Below, piece by piece: positions 35,087-45,364 of a stretch of DNA of 64,000 nt. The stretch is from the NCBI RefSeq assembly GCF_947501785.1, contig NZ_CANMXB010000001.1:2856501-2920500 (forward strand). Direction: 5' to 3'. The number at the start of each line of letters is the position of its first letter. The stretch's first letter is position 1. The notes under the pieces are model-generated. The model was given only the letters and a program-made list of their open reading frames with translations. It had not been told where the DNA came from and ran no database searches. Source of the DNA: an uncultured Litoreibacter sp. (GTDB lineage Bacteria; Pseudomonadota; Alphaproteobacteria; Rhodobacterales; Rhodobacteraceae). Made by a program: the position numbers and the translations under genes.

Positions 35087-35728
35087 ATGTTCTCAGCCGC
35101 CGATCTCCCGGACACAATTCCAATCTTCCCCTTGCCGGGAGCGTTGCTGCTGCCGCGTGCTCGGTTGCCACTGCATTTGTTTGAGCCGCGATATCTGCAG
35201 ATGTTCGAAGATACGCTGAAAACTCCGTCCCGGTTGATTGGCATGGTGCAGCCTCATGATGGGCCGGGCGGCAAGGCGCAACTTCATGCCATTGGCTGTG
35301 CCGGCCGTGTGACCCAATTCTCCGAGACTGAAGATGGTCGCTACATGATCACGCTGAGCGGCATTTCGAGGTTCCGCATTCAGGAAGAAGTGACTGGCTT
35401 TAGCCCTTACCGCAAAGCGCGCACCAGCTGGGCTGGGTTCGAGCGTGACCTGGGGTTCGTCGAAAAAGACGACGCGTTCGACCGCCCCCGGTTCCTAAAG
35501 CTGCTTGAAAAGTTCTTTGCCGACCAAGACCTGCAAACAGACTGGGACAGCCTGAAAGAGGCGGAGGACGAGCTGTTGATCAACTCGCTGTCGATGTTGT
35601 GCCCGTTTGATCCTGAGGAAAAGCAGGCGCTGCTGGAAGCTCCATCCTTAAGCACCCGCCGGGAAACTCTGGTCACGTTAATCGAATTCGCCCTGCGTGG
35701 CGGCAACAGCGAGGAGATGCTGCAATGA
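35087..35728 (+). CDS. LON-substrate-binding-domain protein
   Basis: A 213-aa protein consisting of the Lon N-terminal substrate-binding domain alone ('[20 protein letters not shown]', 'FEPRYLQMF', 'IGMVQPHDG', '[20 protein letters not shown]'), without the ATPase or protease. Function unknown but widespread in alphaproteobacteria. It begins 26 bp after the thioredoxin-like gene and overlaps the next gene by ATGA (35725-35728). Confidence 0.85.
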   Translation: MFSAADLPDTIPIFPLPGALLLPRARLPLHLFEPRYLQMFEDTLKTPSRLIGMVQPHDGPGGKAQLHAIGCAGRVTQFSETEDGRYMITLSGISRFRIQEEVTGFSPYRKARTSWAGFERDLGFVEKDDAFDRPRFLKLLEKFFADQDLQTDWDSLKEAEDELLINSLSMLCPFDPEEKQALLEAPSLSTRRETLVTLIEFALRGGNSEEMLQ

Positions 35729-35904
35729 GCGATACTGGGTTTGACCGTCGGATGCTGGACGGGCTCGTCTGCCCCGTCTCCCAAGGCACATTGAGCTACG
35801 ACGCCGAAAAGCAGGAACTGGTGTCAAAGGCGGGCAAGATCGCCTTCCCCATCCGCGATGGTATTCCGATCATGTTGGTAGATGAAGCGCGTCAGCTGGA
35901 CTAA
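35725..35904 (+). CDS. Trm112-like small protein
   Basis: A 59-aa protein ([20 protein letters not shown]) of the Trm112/UPF0434 family. It shows '[20 protein letters not shown]' and '[16 protein letters not shown]' as in that family, but only one of the usual zinc-type Cys. It starts at the ATG overlapping the Lon-N stop (ATGA). It lies tail-to-tail with the UbiH-type gene; their stops overlap by 3 bp. Confidence 0.85.
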   Translation: MSDTGFDRRMLDGLVCPVSQGTLSYDAEKQELVSKAGKIAFPIRDGIPIMLVDEARQLD

Positions 35905-37124
35905 AGCGTCCGGCCCTGCAGTAAGCGGGGCAGGTCACCGGTGAGGCCAGCGGCTTCGCGGATGAAGCCCCTTCGAAGAGCGGGCGAGCTGCTCACCAAC
36001 CCCAACCCCAGATCGCGCACCAATCGGACCGTCGGATTATCGTTCGAGAACAGCGCGTTGAACGTGTCCGTCGCACGGGCCAGTAACGTCGCGTCAAACC
36101 TGCGCCACGCTGCGTAGCGTTCCAACACGTCGGGGGCGCCAATGTCCTCACCCCGTCTCAGCGCGTCGGTCACAACTTCCGCAAGGGCGGCGACGTCGCG
36201 CAGGCCTTGGTTCAGGCCTTGCCCGGCGATCGGGTGAACCCCGTGGGCAGCGTCCCCGACAAGCGCAATCCGTTCGGCGACCAGAGCCTCGGTTTCGGTC
36301 AAGTTCAGCGGGTAGGAGAACCGCGCGCCCGCGACATGAATGTCGCCCAGAAAATCTCCAAATGCTGGCCGCAGGGCTGCGATAAATGCGTCGTCATCCA
36401 GCGCGCCCAACTCTTCGGCGCGGGCCGTGGTTTCCGCCCAGACGATTGCGCTTCGGTTGCCGGTCAGTGGCAGGATGGCCAGCGGCCCAGCGGGCATGAA
36501 GAACTGATGCGCGATCCCGCCATGTGGTTTCTCGTGGCCAATCGCGGCAACCAGCGCGGTTTGTTGGTAATCCTTTAAGCTGCGCTTAATACCTGCGCGC
36601 ATTGCCGTACCGCTTTGGCGACCATCGCACCCTACGATCAGCCGCGACCGGACCGCTTGGCCATCCGCGATGACCTCCGCCCAGCCGTTCTGGACATGCT
36701 GCTCTGTCACCGTCGCAGGCGCGAGGTGGGTAATGTTCGGGTGCGCGGCAACCGCATCAAGATAAGCGCAGCGCAGATGTCTGTCCTCGACCATGTAACC
36801 CATGGGGCCTTCTTCGATCTCGGAGTGGTCAAAATGCATCCAGAAAGGGGAGGGGCCTTCCCCGGCGCGGCCGTCGGTCACCTTGATTTCCAACATCGGT
36901 TGGGCGTCAGGTGCGATCTGTTCCCAAACGCCGATTGCACCCAGCAGCCGGGTGGATGCCAGGGCAAGCGCGTATGCCCGGCCGTCAAAATCGGCAAGGC
37001 TTCGTTCGTCGGCGGGCAGCCGGTCGATTAACGTGACGGTCAATCCGCCGCTTGCCAGTGCAAGCGCCAACCCGGTTCCGTTCAGGCCGCCGCCCACGAT
37101 GGTGATGTCATTCTGTATGCCCAT
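35901..37124 (-). CDS. UbiH/COQ6-family FAD monooxygenase
   Basis: A 407-aa flavoprotein hydroxylase of the ubiquinone-synthesis family. The N-terminal Rossmann motif is '[20 protein letters not shown]', the GD motif is '[20 protein letters not shown]' and '[11 protein letters not shown]' is the DG motif. It would hydroxylate the ubiquinone ring. I start it at ATG 37124; the longer frame to 37265 adds a 47-residue extension that lies opposite the amidase promoter and start. It is divergent from the amidase. Confidence 0.88.
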   Translation of the reverse strand: MGIQNDITIVGGGLNGTGLALALASGGLTVTLIDRLPADERSLADFDGRAYALALASTRLLGAIGVWEQIAPDAQPMLEIKVTDGRAGEGPSPFWMHFDHSEIEEGPMGYMVEDRHLRCAYLDAVAAHPNITHLAPATVTEQHVQNGWAEVIADGQAVRSRLIVGCDGRQSGTAMRAGIKRSLKDYQQTALVAAIGHEKPHGGIAHQFFMPAGPLAILPLTGNRSAIVWAETTARAEELGALDDDAFIAALRPAFGDFLGDIHVAGARFSYPLNLTETEALVAERIALVGDAAHGVHPIAGQGLNQGLRDVAALAEVVTDALRRGEDIGAPDVLERYAAWRRFDATLLARATDTFNALFSNDNPTVRLVRDLGLGLVSSSPALRRGFIREAAGLTGDLPRLLQGRTL

Positions 37125-37209
37125 GACCCGCAATATGGTGGTGCGCGCGGGATTGTCCATGCGCCCATGCGCCGCTACCGTCGCCGCACCAATAAAGAGG
37201 AATACGTCG

Positions 37210-38541
37210 ATGTCTGAAGCTTGGCTGACAATGAGTGCAACTGACTTGGGGCGGGGCATCGCCAAAGGCGATATTGACCCCGTCGCGTTGACCCAAGCCT
37301 ATCTGGACGCGGCCAAAGCACACCAGTATTCGCATCGCATATTCACCACTCTCACGGCTGAACGCGCATTGGCAGAGGCAGAGGCGGCGTCGGAGCGGGC
37401 AAAGCTGGGCCTTCGGCGCAGCATGTTGGACGGTGTGCCAATTTCGTGGAAGGACCTCTTTGACAGCGCCGGAACGGTCACCGAAGCGGGAAGCGGCCTG
37501 CTGAAAGGGCGTGTGCCGGATGCGGACGCGGAAGTTCTGCGCAACGCCACGGCCATGGGCCTCGTTTGTGTCGGCAAAACCCACATGTCCGAGCTGGCGT
37601 TTTCGGGCTTGGGGCTGAACCCTGTGACCGCGACCCCGCCTTGCGTAAACGATCACGACGCGGTCGCGGGTGGGTCCTCGTCAGGCTCCGCGACATCCGT
37701 AGCCTTCGGGTTGGCGGCAGGCAGCATCGGGTCCGACACGGGCGGGTCGGTGCGCATCCCGTCTGCGTGGAATGACCTTGTGGGCCTAAAGACCACCATT
37801 GGCCGCGTCTCCGTCAAAGGCTCAGTCCCGCTTTGCCCACGTTTCGACACCGTCGGCCCGCTTTGCCGGTCCGTTGAAGATGCGGCGCATCTGCTTGCGG
37901 CGTTGGAGGGCACGAAAACCGCAGACCTTGAGGGGGCAGACTTGGAAGGCGCGAGGTTATTGGTGCTCGAAACAGCCGCGTTTGATGACATCCGCAAAGA
38001 ACCCAAAGCGGGCTTCAAAGCCGCGCTTAAGCGTCTCAAGAAGGCAGGGGCGCAGATTACCTACACGGAAATTCCTGAGGTTTCCGAAGCGCTTGCCCTG
38101 TCGGGTGTACTCTTCGCAACAGAGGCCTACGCCGTCTGGCAAACTGAAATTGAGGCTAACCCGGACGCAATGTTCCCAGAGATATTAAACAGGTTCCGGT
38201 CGGGCAAAGACACTTTGGCCAAGGACTTTCTGGGCGCTTGGGCGCGTTTGACCGAGCTGCAGGCCGTTTGGGCCGCGAAAACGGCGGCATTTGATGCGGT
38301 CGTCATACCCACATCGCCCATATTGCCGCCAAATCTGGAACGGCTGATGACCGACAGCGACTACTACGTCACAGAAAACCTGCTGGCGCTGCGCAATACC
38401 CGCATTGGCAATTTGATGGGGTTGGCGGGGCTGACACTGCCAACAGGCGTGCCATCGACCGGCATTATGTTCCTCAGCGCACCAAATAGCGAAGAACGGC
38501 TGCTGCGTCTCGGCGCTGCCGCAGAGGCCGCGCTCAGCTAA
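37210..38541 (+). CDS. Amidase signature family hydrolase
   Basis: A 443-aa amidase with the Ser-Ser-Lys catalytic set: Lys81 in 'PISWKDLFD', the cis-Ser in 'AVAGGSSSGSATSVAFG' (156-158) and the nucleophile Ser180 in 'SDTGGSVRIPS'. It would hydrolyse amides or act as a GatA-like enzyme; no gatB or gatC is adjacent, so it is probably a stand-alone amidase. It starts at ATG 37210 with AAAGAGGA upstream. Confidence 0.88.
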   Translation: MSEAWLTMSATDLGRGIAKGDIDPVALTQAYLDAAKAHQYSHRIFTTLTAERALAEAEAASERAKLGLRRSMLDGVPISWKDLFDSAGTVTEAGSGLLKGRVPDADAEVLRNATAMGLVCVGKTHMSELAFSGLGLNPVTATPPCVNDHDAVAGGSSSGSATSVAFGLAAGSIGSDTGGSVRIPSAWNDLVGLKTTIGRVSVKGSVPLCPRFDTVGPLCRSVEDAAHLLAALEGTKTADLEGADLEGARLLVLETAAFDDIRKEPKAGFKAALKRLKKAGAQITYTEIPEVSEALALSGVLFATEAYAVWQTEIEANPDAMFPEILNRFRSGKDTLAKDFLGAWARLTELQAVWAAKTAAFDAVVIPTSPILPPNLERLMTDSDYYVTENLLALRNTRIGNLMGLAGLTLPTGVPSTGIMFLSAPNSEERLLRLGAAAEAALS

Positions 38542-38678
38542 AGGGCCAAAAAGACACAACACATTGCGCCGATTGCCAAATCTGGCTTGGTTTTGCTGGA
38601 CCGGGGGCGGCTCAGTAGCTACTTTCTAAGGAAACGGGGCGAAATGATCCCGTACCTTGAGGCAGTATAGTTGGTCCA

Positions 38679-39860
38679 ATGACCTATCCAGAGCGGTTTT
38701 CGAACCTGCCCCCATATGCGTTTCCGCGTCTTCGGACGCTATTGAACGGCCTTGAGCCGGACGGTGCGCCTGTGGACATGACCATTGGCTCTCCGCTGCA
38801 TCCCGCCCCGCATTGGATCGCCGACATCATCGCGCAGAACATGGGCGGTTTCGGCCCTTATCCGCCAAATGACGGCACACCGGAATTGCGCGCCGCAATC
38901 TCCGATTGGATCAAACATCGCTACGGCGTGGACTATCCCGCCGACACCCAGATTTTCCCGCTCAACGGCACGCGCGAGGGGTTGTTCAACGCCTCGCTTG
39001 CGATTTGCGAAGAGCAGAAAAACGAAATGCGCCCTGTCATCCTGACACCAAACCCGTTCTATCAGGTCTATGCCGTGGCCGCGCTCGCCGTGGGGGCAGA
39101 GCCGGTTTACGTGCCTGCGACCCGTGAATCGGGCTTCTTGCCAGATTACAGGGCGCTACCCAAAGACATCCTGAACCGCACGGCGGTGTGCTACATCTGC
39201 TCGCCATCCAATCCGCAAGGGGCTGTGGCGACACGGGACTATTGGGCAGACCTGATCGCATTGGCAGAAGAATACGATTTCACCATCTTCGCCGACGAGT
39301 GCTATTCCGAGATTTATCGCGAGGCCCAACCTACCGGCGCTTTGACAATTGCGGCACAGGTTGGCGCAAACCCTGAACGGGTCATGTTGTTCAATTCGCT
39401 GTCCAAACGGTCGAACCTTGCTGGTTTGAGGTCGGGCTTTGCGGCCTCCGGCCCCGAGAACATCAAGCGCATGAAGTCGCTGCGCAACTATGCAGGCGCG
39501 CCCTTGGCGCTGCCGTTGCAGCGCGTCGCCGAAAAGATTTGGGCCGACGAGGATCATGTCGAGGCCAACCGCGCGCTGTATCGCGAAAAGCTGGACTACG
39601 CGGACGAGCTGTTCAAAGGCGTGCAGGGATTCGAAGCCCCCGAGGCGGGTTTCTTCCTGTGGCTGCCCGTGAACAACGGTGAAGAGGCAACGAAAAAGCT
39701 GTGGCTTGAGAAAGGCGTCAAGGTTTTGCCCGGTGCCTATCTGGGTCGCGACGCTCAGGGGGGGAACCCCGGAGAAAAATATATTAGGGCGGCTCTTGTG
39801 GCCCCCATGAACGAATTGCAGCCGGGGCTCCAAGCCCTGAAGAACTGCATCTACGGTTAA
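38679..39860 (+). CDS. Class I/II aminotransferase (DapC-like)
   Basis: A 393-aa PLP-dependent aminotransferase. The PLP-binding Lys is K243 in '[17 protein letters not shown]'; '[13 protein letters not shown]' and '[16 protein letters not shown]' are conserved. The family includes succinyl-diaminopimelate aminotransferases of lysine and cell-wall synthesis, which fits alphaproteobacterial members of this type, but the substrate is inferred. It is 16 bp before ftsK. Confidence 0.85.
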   Translation: MTYPERFSNLPPYAFPRLRTLLNGLEPDGAPVDMTIGSPLHPAPHWIADIIAQNMGGFGPYPPNDGTPELRAAISDWIKHRYGVDYPADTQIFPLNGTREGLFNASLAICEEQKNEMRPVILTPNPFYQVYAVAALAVGAEPVYVPATRESGFLPDYRALPKDILNRTAVCYICSPSNPQGAVATRDYWADLIALAEEYDFTIFADECYSEIYREAQPTGALTIAAQVGANPERVMLFNSLSKRSNLAGLRSGFAASGPENIKRMKSLRNYAGAPLALPLQRVAEKIWADEDHVEANRALYREKLDYADELFKGVQGFEAPEAGFFLWLPVNNGEEATKKLWLEKGVKVLPGAYLGRDAQGGNPGEKYIRAALVAPMNELQPGLQALKNCIYG

Positions 39861-39876
39861 GGCGAGGGACGAACAT

Positions 39877-42705
39877 ATGGCGTATCAGGCAAGGCAACGC
39901 GATCCGTTTTTGGACAGCGACATGCAGGCAGCGATCGAGCAACGCGGCAAGGAGCTTTTTGGCCTCGCCCTGTTGGGCTTTGGTGTGCTGGTGACGCTGA
40001 TGCTGGTGTCTTACGTCCCCGAAGATCCAAGCTGGTTATCCGCCACAGATGAGCCGGCCAAGAACTGGCTCGGCCGCTTTGGTGCGTCTCTGGCCTCACC
40101 GCTCTTTGTCATCGTGGGCTTTGGCGCGTGGGCGATCCCGTTCATCACGGTAATCTGGGGCTTGCGCTTCATCCTGCATCGCGGCGAACAGCGCGCCATC
40201 GGCCGCTTGCTTTTTGCACCACTGGCGGTCGCATTGGCCTCTGTCTATGCCTCCACCCATGTACCGGTGACCGAATGGACCCACTCCTTCGGATTGGGCG
40301 GATTGTTTGGTGACACAGTGCTGGGCGCTATTCTGGGCGTTGCCCCCGTAAGCGCCGTGTTCGGCCTGAAGGTCATGGCATTCCTCGTGTTCGTCAGCCT
40401 GTTCTTGCTGTCTCTTTTTGTGCTGGGTTTTGATAAGGAAGAACTGCGCTCGGTGCTGCGGTTCATGTTTATCGGCGTGATCTTGACCTATGCGAGCATT
40501 GCCAAGCTGTTTGGCGCTGCATCCAAAGGGGCCGCAAGGGGTGCAGTGGCGGCTGCCAGCAAAGCCTCTGCAGTCAGGGCTGAACGCAAGGAAGCCCGCA
40601 TTGCCGCAGCGGAAGAAGCCGCCGCCTATGCCGAGTATCAAGAAGACGTCCCCGTCGCAGGCCCGTCGCTGCGCCGCGCGCCAACAGTTGTAACGCCCGA
40701 ACCTGCGCCTGAGCCGCAGATCGAAGTGGCCGCACCCCAGCCCAAAACCGGCCTGTTGGCACGTGTGCCTGCGCTGGTGAAACGCGTCACGGAACCGCCC
40801 GCACCCGCGCTGGACGAAGCGGTCACCTATGACGTCGAGCTTGAACCAGAGGACCGCATCAAATCCCGCATCAGCGATGTGATCAAAAACCGCGCACGCC
40901 GGGTTCCGACGTTGGAAGCAAACACAACGCCCGAAGCGCCGACAATGCGCGCCGAACCTGTTTTGACGCGCGGACCTGACCCGCTTTACATCACGCCAAC
41001 AGCTGATGCTGATCCCGATGCGCATCTCGCTGAGGACGCGCTTCTTGAGCCCAAACCGGCCGCCCCCGAACCGCATGTGTACACCCCGCAACCCAAAGCT
41101 GTGGTCCAGCAGCCTGTGCGCAAAGCGCCGGCCCCGTCCTCCCGTGCGAAAGCCGAGGCGCAGCCTGCGTTGAAATTTGATGACAAAGCGGCGGATTTCG
41201 AACTTCCCCCGCTGAACCTTCTGTCCAATCCCGAAGTTGTCGAACGCCACGTCCTGAGCGACGAGGCACTGGAAGAGAACGCCCGGATGCTGGAAGCCGT
41301 GCTAGATGACTACGGCGTCAAGGGTGAGATCGTCAGCGTGCGCCCCGGCCCCGTCGTCACCATGTACGAGCTGGAGCCCGCGCCCGGCCTGAAAGCCTCC
41401 CGCGTTATCGGGTTAGCTGACGATATCGCCCGTTCCATGTCCGCGCTGTCGGCACGTGTGTCCACCGTGCCTGGCCGTTCCGTGATCGGCATCGAACTGC
41501 CAAACGAGAAGCGCGAAATGGTGGTCCTGCGGGAAATACTCGCGTCGCGCGACTTCGGTGACGGCACCCAGAAACTGCCGCTTGCGCTTGGCAAAGACAT
41601 CGGCGGCGAAAGCATCGTGGCCAACCTCGCCAAGATGCCTCACCTCTTGATCGCGGGTACAACCGGCTCCGGTAAATCTGTGGCCATCAACACCATGATC
41701 TTGTCGCTGCTCTATAAGCTGACGCCGGAAGAATGCCGCCTGATCATGATCGACCCCAAGATGCTGGAACTCAGCGTCTATGACGGCATCCCGCACCTTC
41801 TGTCGCCCGTTGTGACCGACCCGAAAAAGGCGGTTGTGGCCCTGAAATGGACCGTGGGCGAGATGGAAGAACGCTATCGCAAAATGTCCAAAATGGGTGT
41901 GCGGAACATCGACGGGTACAATTCGCGGGTGAAAGATGCGCTCGCGAAAGGCGAAATGTTCTCCCGCACCGTGCAGACCGGGTTCGATGACGAAACCGGC
42001 GAGCCAATGTTCGAGACCGAGGAATTCCAGCCCGAAGCGATGCCTTATATTGTGGTGATCGTGGACGAGATGGCCGACCTGATGATGGTCGCTGGCAAAG
42101 AGATCGAAGCCTGCATCCAGCGCCTCGCGCAGATGGCGCGTGCCTCGGGTATCCACCTGATCATGGCCACGCAGCGCCCGTCGGTAGATGTGATCACCGG
42201 TACGATCAAGGCCAACTTCCCGACACGTATTTCATTCCAGGTGACGTCGAAAATCGACTCGCGCACTATCTTGGGAGAAATGGGCGCCGAGCAGCTGCTT
42301 GGTATGGGCGATATGCTTTACATGGCTGGTGGGTCAAAAATCACCCGCGTCCACGGGCCGTTTGTGTCAGATGAAGAGGTGGAGGAAATCGTCAACCATC
42401 TGAAGTCGTTCGGGCCGCCCGAATACATGTCTGGCGTCGTCGAGGGCCCGGACGACGAAAAATCCAGCGACATTGACATGGTGCTTGGCCTTGGTGGCAA
42501 CACAGACGGCGAAGATGCGCTTTATGACACCGCCGTTCAGATTGTGATCAAAGATCGCAAATGTTCGACCTCCTATATCCAGCGGAAACTCGCCATTGGA
42601 TACAACAAAGCAGCGCGTTTGGTGGAGCAGATGGAGGAGCAAGGCCTTGTTTCACCAGCAAATCACGTTGGAAAACGAGAGATTTTGGTGCCTGAGCAGG
42701 CTTAG
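39877..42705 (+). CDS. ftsK: DNA translocase FtsK
   Basis: A 942-aa septum-bound DNA pump. Four or so transmembrane helices occupy residues 25-190. A long Pro/Ala/Glu-rich linker follows (about 200-470). The motor domain has Walker A GTTGSGKS (about 593-600), Walker B '[15 protein letters not shown]', and the C-terminal gamma domain ('[20 protein letters not shown]' winged helix that reads KOPS-like sites). It coordinates division with clearing of chromosome termini. Full length and intact. Confidence 0.96.
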   Translation: MAYQARQRDPFLDSDMQAAIEQRGKELFGLALLGFGVLVTLMLVSYVPEDPSWLSATDEPAKNWLGRFGASLASPLFVIVGFGAWAIPFITVIWGLRFILHRGEQRAIGRLLFAPLAVALASVYASTHVPVTEWTHSFGLGGLFGDTVLGAILGVAPVSAVFGLKVMAFLVFVSLFLLSLFVLGFDKEELRSVLRFMFIGVILTYASIAKLFGAASKGAARGAVAAASKASAVRAERKEARIAAAEEAAAYAEYQEDVPVAGPSLRRAPTVVTPEPAPEPQIEVAAPQPKTGLLARVPALVKRVTEPPAPALDEAVTYDVELEPEDRIKSRISDVIKNRARRVPTLEANTTPEAPTMRAEPVLTRGPDPLYITPTADADPDAHLAEDALLEPKPAAPEPHVYTPQPKAVVQQPVRKAPAPSSRAKAEAQPALKFDDKAADFELPPLNLLSNPEVVERHVLSDEALEENARMLEAVLDDYGVKGEIVSVRPGPVVTMYELEPAPGLKASRVIGLADDIARSMSALSARVSTVPGRSVIGIELPNEKREMVVLREILASRDFGDGTQKLPLALGKDIGGESIVANLAKMPHLLIAGTTGSGKSVAINTMILSLLYKLTPEECRLIMIDPKMLELSVYDGIPHLLSPVVTDPKKAVVALKWTVGEMEERYRKMSKMGVRNIDGYNSRVKDALAKGEMFSRTVQTGFDDETGEPMFETEEFQPEAMPYIVVIVDEMADLMMVAGKEIEACIQRLAQMARASGIHLIMATQRPSVDVITGTIKANFPTRISFQVTSKIDSRTILGEMGAEQLLGMGDMLYMAGGSKITRVHGPFVSDEEVEEIVNHLKSFGPPEYMSGVVEGPDDEKSSDIDMVLGLGGNTDGEDALYDTAVQIVIKDRKCSTSYIQRKLAIGYNKAARLVEQMEEQGLVSPANHVGKREILVPEQA

Positions 42706-42781
42706 GCAACCTTTCACCATATTGCAGAGTTGTGACTGGGCGCGGGTTTAATCCTGTGCCCAATTGCTTAACTAAGGGTAC

Positions 42782-43387
42782 ATGATGATGAAAAAACTGT
42801 TCCTCGCGCCCCTGATGTCGCTCGCTTTGGCAGCGCCAGCTTGGGCAGACAAAATCCCGCTAAATGCACTGGCGGGGTACATTAGTGGCATCACATCTGC
42901 CCAAAGTTCTTTCACCCAAATTAACGATGATGGGTCGATCACGAACGGAACGATATATATCAAGCGCCCCGGGCGCGCGCGGTTTGAGTACGACCCTCCG
43001 GACAGAAGCCTTGTCATTGCAGGCGGTTCCCAGGTTGCGATCTTTGACCCAAAGTCCAACGTGCCACCAGAGCAGTTCCCACTCAAACGCACGCCATTGA
43101 ACCTCATCCTTGCAAAAAATATCGACTTCAATCGGTCAAAGATGATTGTCGGTCACAAGGAAGATGGAAACGCCACAGTGGTGAAGGTGCAAGACCCTGA
43201 ACACCCTGAATATGGTGATATCCAGCTGAAATTTACCGGGAACCCGTTGCAGCTGCGCCAGTGGGTCATCACCAATGATGCCGGTCAACAAACGACGGTG
43301 ATCATGCGAGACCTAAAGAAGGTCAGCTCAATCCCGTCATCGAAGTTCAATATCCCGCAAGAAATCCAGGCTCGGGGCCTGAACTAG
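42782..43387 (+). CDS. lolA: Outer-membrane lipoprotein carrier, LolA-like
   Basis: A 201-aa periplasmic chaperone that carries lipoproteins to the outer membrane. It has a signal peptide (MMMKKLFLAPLMSLALAAPA, cut after about AWA) and the LolA barrel pattern ('GYISGITSAQSSFTQINDDG', 'SIPSSKFNIPQEIQAR'). Three ATG codons (42782, 42785, 42788) can start it; AAGGG at 42774-42778 best suits the second or third. It converges on the SLT gene with 4 bp between the stops. Confidence 0.85.
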   Translation: MMMKKLFLAPLMSLALAAPAWADKIPLNALAGYISGITSAQSSFTQINDDGSITNGTIYIKRPGRARFEYDPPDRSLVIAGGSQVAIFDPKSNVPPEQFPLKRTPLNLILAKNIDFNRSKMIVGHKEDGNATVVKVQDPEHPEYGDIQLKFTGNPLQLRQWVITNDAGQQTTVIMRDLKKVSSIPSSKFNIPQEIQARGLN

Positions 43388-43391
43388 CCGC

Positions 43392-43988
43392 TCAAATTTT
43401 CCGGCATCCAATCAACTGCGCGCGGTAAGTCTCGCCGCGCGCGGCAACCTCACCTGCAATCCGAACAAGCCACGCTTTGCGGTTGTAGGACCCTCGCGCA
43501 AATCCCGTCCGGCCTTCGTGGTAAGCCAGATATTGATTGCGCGTGTCAAACTTGGACACGCCGACGCGTCGCTCGCTGCCGTCCATGTACCACCCCATGA
43601 AGTCGACAGCGTCGCCGAAGCGTTCCCGCTTTGCACGGAATGCGTTTTGATCCTGCTGATATTCTTTCCAGGTTCCATCCAGCGCTTGGCTAAAGCCCAA
43701 GGCAGAAGACTGCCGTCCCACTGGGATCACGCCCAACGCGTAGCGGAAAGGCGGTCGAGCGTCAGAAATGAACTTACTTTCCTGATAAATCGTCGCCATT
43801 TGCACGTGGACGGGCACGCCCCACTTGCGCTCCACCCGCTTCATTTCCCGCAACCAGTTGGGGTTTTGCGACACAATCGAACATGCATTGTCCAAATCGC
43901 GCGGTGCGGTTCCGGTCGAAGAACCGCAAGCTGCCAAAAACAGTAAAAGCGCCATAGCGCGGAATGGTCGGATCATGTGCCTGCTCAT
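43392..43988 (-). CDS. SLT-domain lytic transglycosylase lipoprotein
   Basis: A 198-aa lipoprotein with lipobox LAAC ('LLLFLAACGSS') and a soluble lytic transglycosylase domain. The catalytic Glu is probably in 'MATIYQESKFISDARPPF' (about E70), with 'SSALGFSQALDGTWKEYQ' as the conserved GFSQ block. It would cleave peptidoglycan. The start at 43988 is ATG; an internal ATG at 43976 is an alternative. Confidence 0.82.
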   Translation of the reverse strand: MSRHMIRPFRAMALLLFLAACGSSTGTAPRDLDNACSIVSQNPNWLREMKRVERKWGVPVHVQMATIYQESKFISDARPPFRYALGVIPVGRQSSALGFSQALDGTWKEYQQDQNAFRAKRERFGDAVDFMGWYMDGSERRVGVSKFDTRNQYLAYHEGRTGFARGSYNRKAWLVRIAGEVAARGETYRAQLIGCRKI

Positions 43989-44066
43989 ATTTGCTCGGTG
44001 CCGTTTTCGGCTTTTGAGGGCAGTTTAAGCTAAAATCGCTCTTTCGCAAAGCGACAGGTTGGCGCG

Positions 44067-44948
44067 TCAGATCAAAAAAGCGAGTGTTAGCGGGATAAAG
44101 CCGACCGACATCAGCGTTGAGACCACCACAAGGCCTGCTACAGGGTCTGCATCCGCCTCGTATTTCGCCGCAAGGAGGTAAGACGTGACGGCCACGGGGG
44201 TTGAGACCTGCAATATCAACACGGCTAGCGCTACATGCGGCAATTCGAAATATGTGCCAACGGCCCAACCTGCCGCGATGCACAAAACCACCTTGACGAG
44301 AGACAGCCATATGGCGCGTGAGACGCTGCCAGGGGTCAAACGCGCTACCGCGACCCCAAGCGTGATCAGCATTAGGGGGATCGCCATTTGGCCGATCAGC
44401 TCGATCGTGTTGGTCAGGAATGTGGGCGTTTCCCACCCCTGCCAAAGAAACAGCGCCCCAAGCAGCGTTGCCCCGACCAGTGGTTCCTGGACGACCTTTC
44501 TGAGCGAACCGCCGCCAGACACCAGCCAGACGCCAAAGGTGAAGGAGTAGATACCCATCATCGCGAAGATGACGACCGCGTAGTCCAGGCCCTGTTCACC
44601 AAATGCGAACAATGCGAGCGGGAGACCAAGATTGCCCGTATTGCCGAAGATGAGCGGTGCGAGATAGGTGCGCGTGTCCAGCTTGCCAAATTTGACCAGC
44701 AGATAGCACCCGATGGTGATCAGCGCGTATGTCGCGATGGTGGCCATGAAGACTGTCGCGAGAGCATCTGGCGCGATGGTGGTTTGCATGAGCGCCGCGA
44801 AAATGAGGCAGGGCACCGACAAGGTCATAGCAAGCCGGGTGACAAACTCGATGCGGTAGTCGAAACCCAGTTTCACCCAGACGTATCCAATGCTCGCCAG
44901 GATGAAGACGGGCGCCACAATTTCCAGCACTGTCAGTAGCAGGTTCAC
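44067..44948 (-). CDS. AEC-family (auxin efflux carrier-like) transporter
   Basis: A 293-aa membrane transporter with about ten hydrophobic helices. The AEC core 'FGNTGNLGLPLALFAFG' is clear. Such proteins often export small organic acids or amino-acid-like compounds; the substrate is unknown. The GTG start at 44948 is supported by GAGGAAAC about 8 nt upstream, rather than the longer in-frame start at 45029. A perfect 14-bp palindrome at 44958-44971 overlaps that ribosome-binding region. It is divergent from hspQ. Confidence 0.82.
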   Translation of the reverse strand: MNLLLTVLEIVAPVFILASIGYVWVKLGFDYRIEFVTRLAMTLSVPCLIFAALMQTTIAPDALATVFMATIATYALITIGCYLLVKFGKLDTRTYLAPLIFGNTGNLGLPLALFAFGEQGLDYAVVIFAMMGIYSFTFGVWLVSGGGSLRKVVQEPLVGATLLGALFLWQGWETPTFLTNTIELIGQMAIPLMLITLGVAVARLTPGSVSRAIWLSLVKVVLCIAAGWAVGTYFELPHVALAVLILQVSTPVAVTSYLLAAKYEADADPVAGLVVVSTLMSVGFIPLTLAFLI

Positions 44949-44957
44949 AGACTGTTT

Positions 44958-44971
44958 CCTCAAATTTGAGG
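44958..44971. promoter_or_regulatory. Perfect 14-bp palindrome at the AEC-gene ribosome-binding region
   Basis: CCTCAAATTTGAGG equals its own reverse complement. Its GAGG end is the Shine-Dalgarno core for the AEC-gene GTG (read on the minus strand), so a bound protein or hairpin could block translation or transcription. It lies in the divergent region with hspQ. No binding protein is known. Confidence 0.4.
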
Positions 44972-45034
44972 TTGATTGAATGGACAAACGACCCTCGCAG
45001 GGTCTATCTACGCATATTAGGGGTTGCAATTGTT

Positions 45035-45364
45035 ATGCTTAAACAACAGGCAAAATACACGCTGGGGCAGATTGTCCGTCACAAGAAACACCCGTTTCGC
45101 GGAGTGATTTTTGACGTTGATGCCGAGTTCTCCAATACCGAAGAATGGTACGACAATATCCCCGAGGCGTCGCGCCCGCGGAGGGATCAGCCGTTCTATC
45201 ATCTGCTCGCAGAAAATGACGAAAGCTACTACGTGGCTTACGTGTCCGAGCAGAACCTGGAACGCGACATGACCGGTGAGCCGGTGGACCACCCCGATCT
45301 AAGCGCCATGTTCGGTGCCTATGATGGCCGGGGCCAATACCCGCTGCAGTTCGACTTCAACTAG
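45035..45364 (+). CDS. hspQ: Heat-shock-type protein HspQ
   Basis: A 109-aa HspQ/YccV-family protein ('AKYTLGQIVRHKKHPFRGVI', 'SRPRRDQPFYHLLAENDESY', 'VSEQNLERD', 'RGQYPLQFDFN'). In E. coli it is a stress protein that affects Lon-type proteolysis and DnaA turnover. I use ATG 45035; the upstream frame to 44966 overlaps the AEC-gene start region and is unconserved. It meets the ggt gene tail-to-tail with a 4-bp overlap. Confidence 0.88.
   Translation: MLKQQAKYTLGQIVRHKKHPFRGVIFDVDAEFSNTEEWYDNIPEASRPRRDQPFYHLLAENDESYYVAYVSEQNLERDMTGEPVDHPDLSAMFGAYDGRGQYPLQFDFN

Noticed and set aside
35901-37265. A 454-aa version of the UbiH-type protein with a 47-residue N-terminal extension
   Set aside because: The FAD-binding strand begins right after the ATG at 37124; the extension is antisense to the amidase start and shows no targeting signal.
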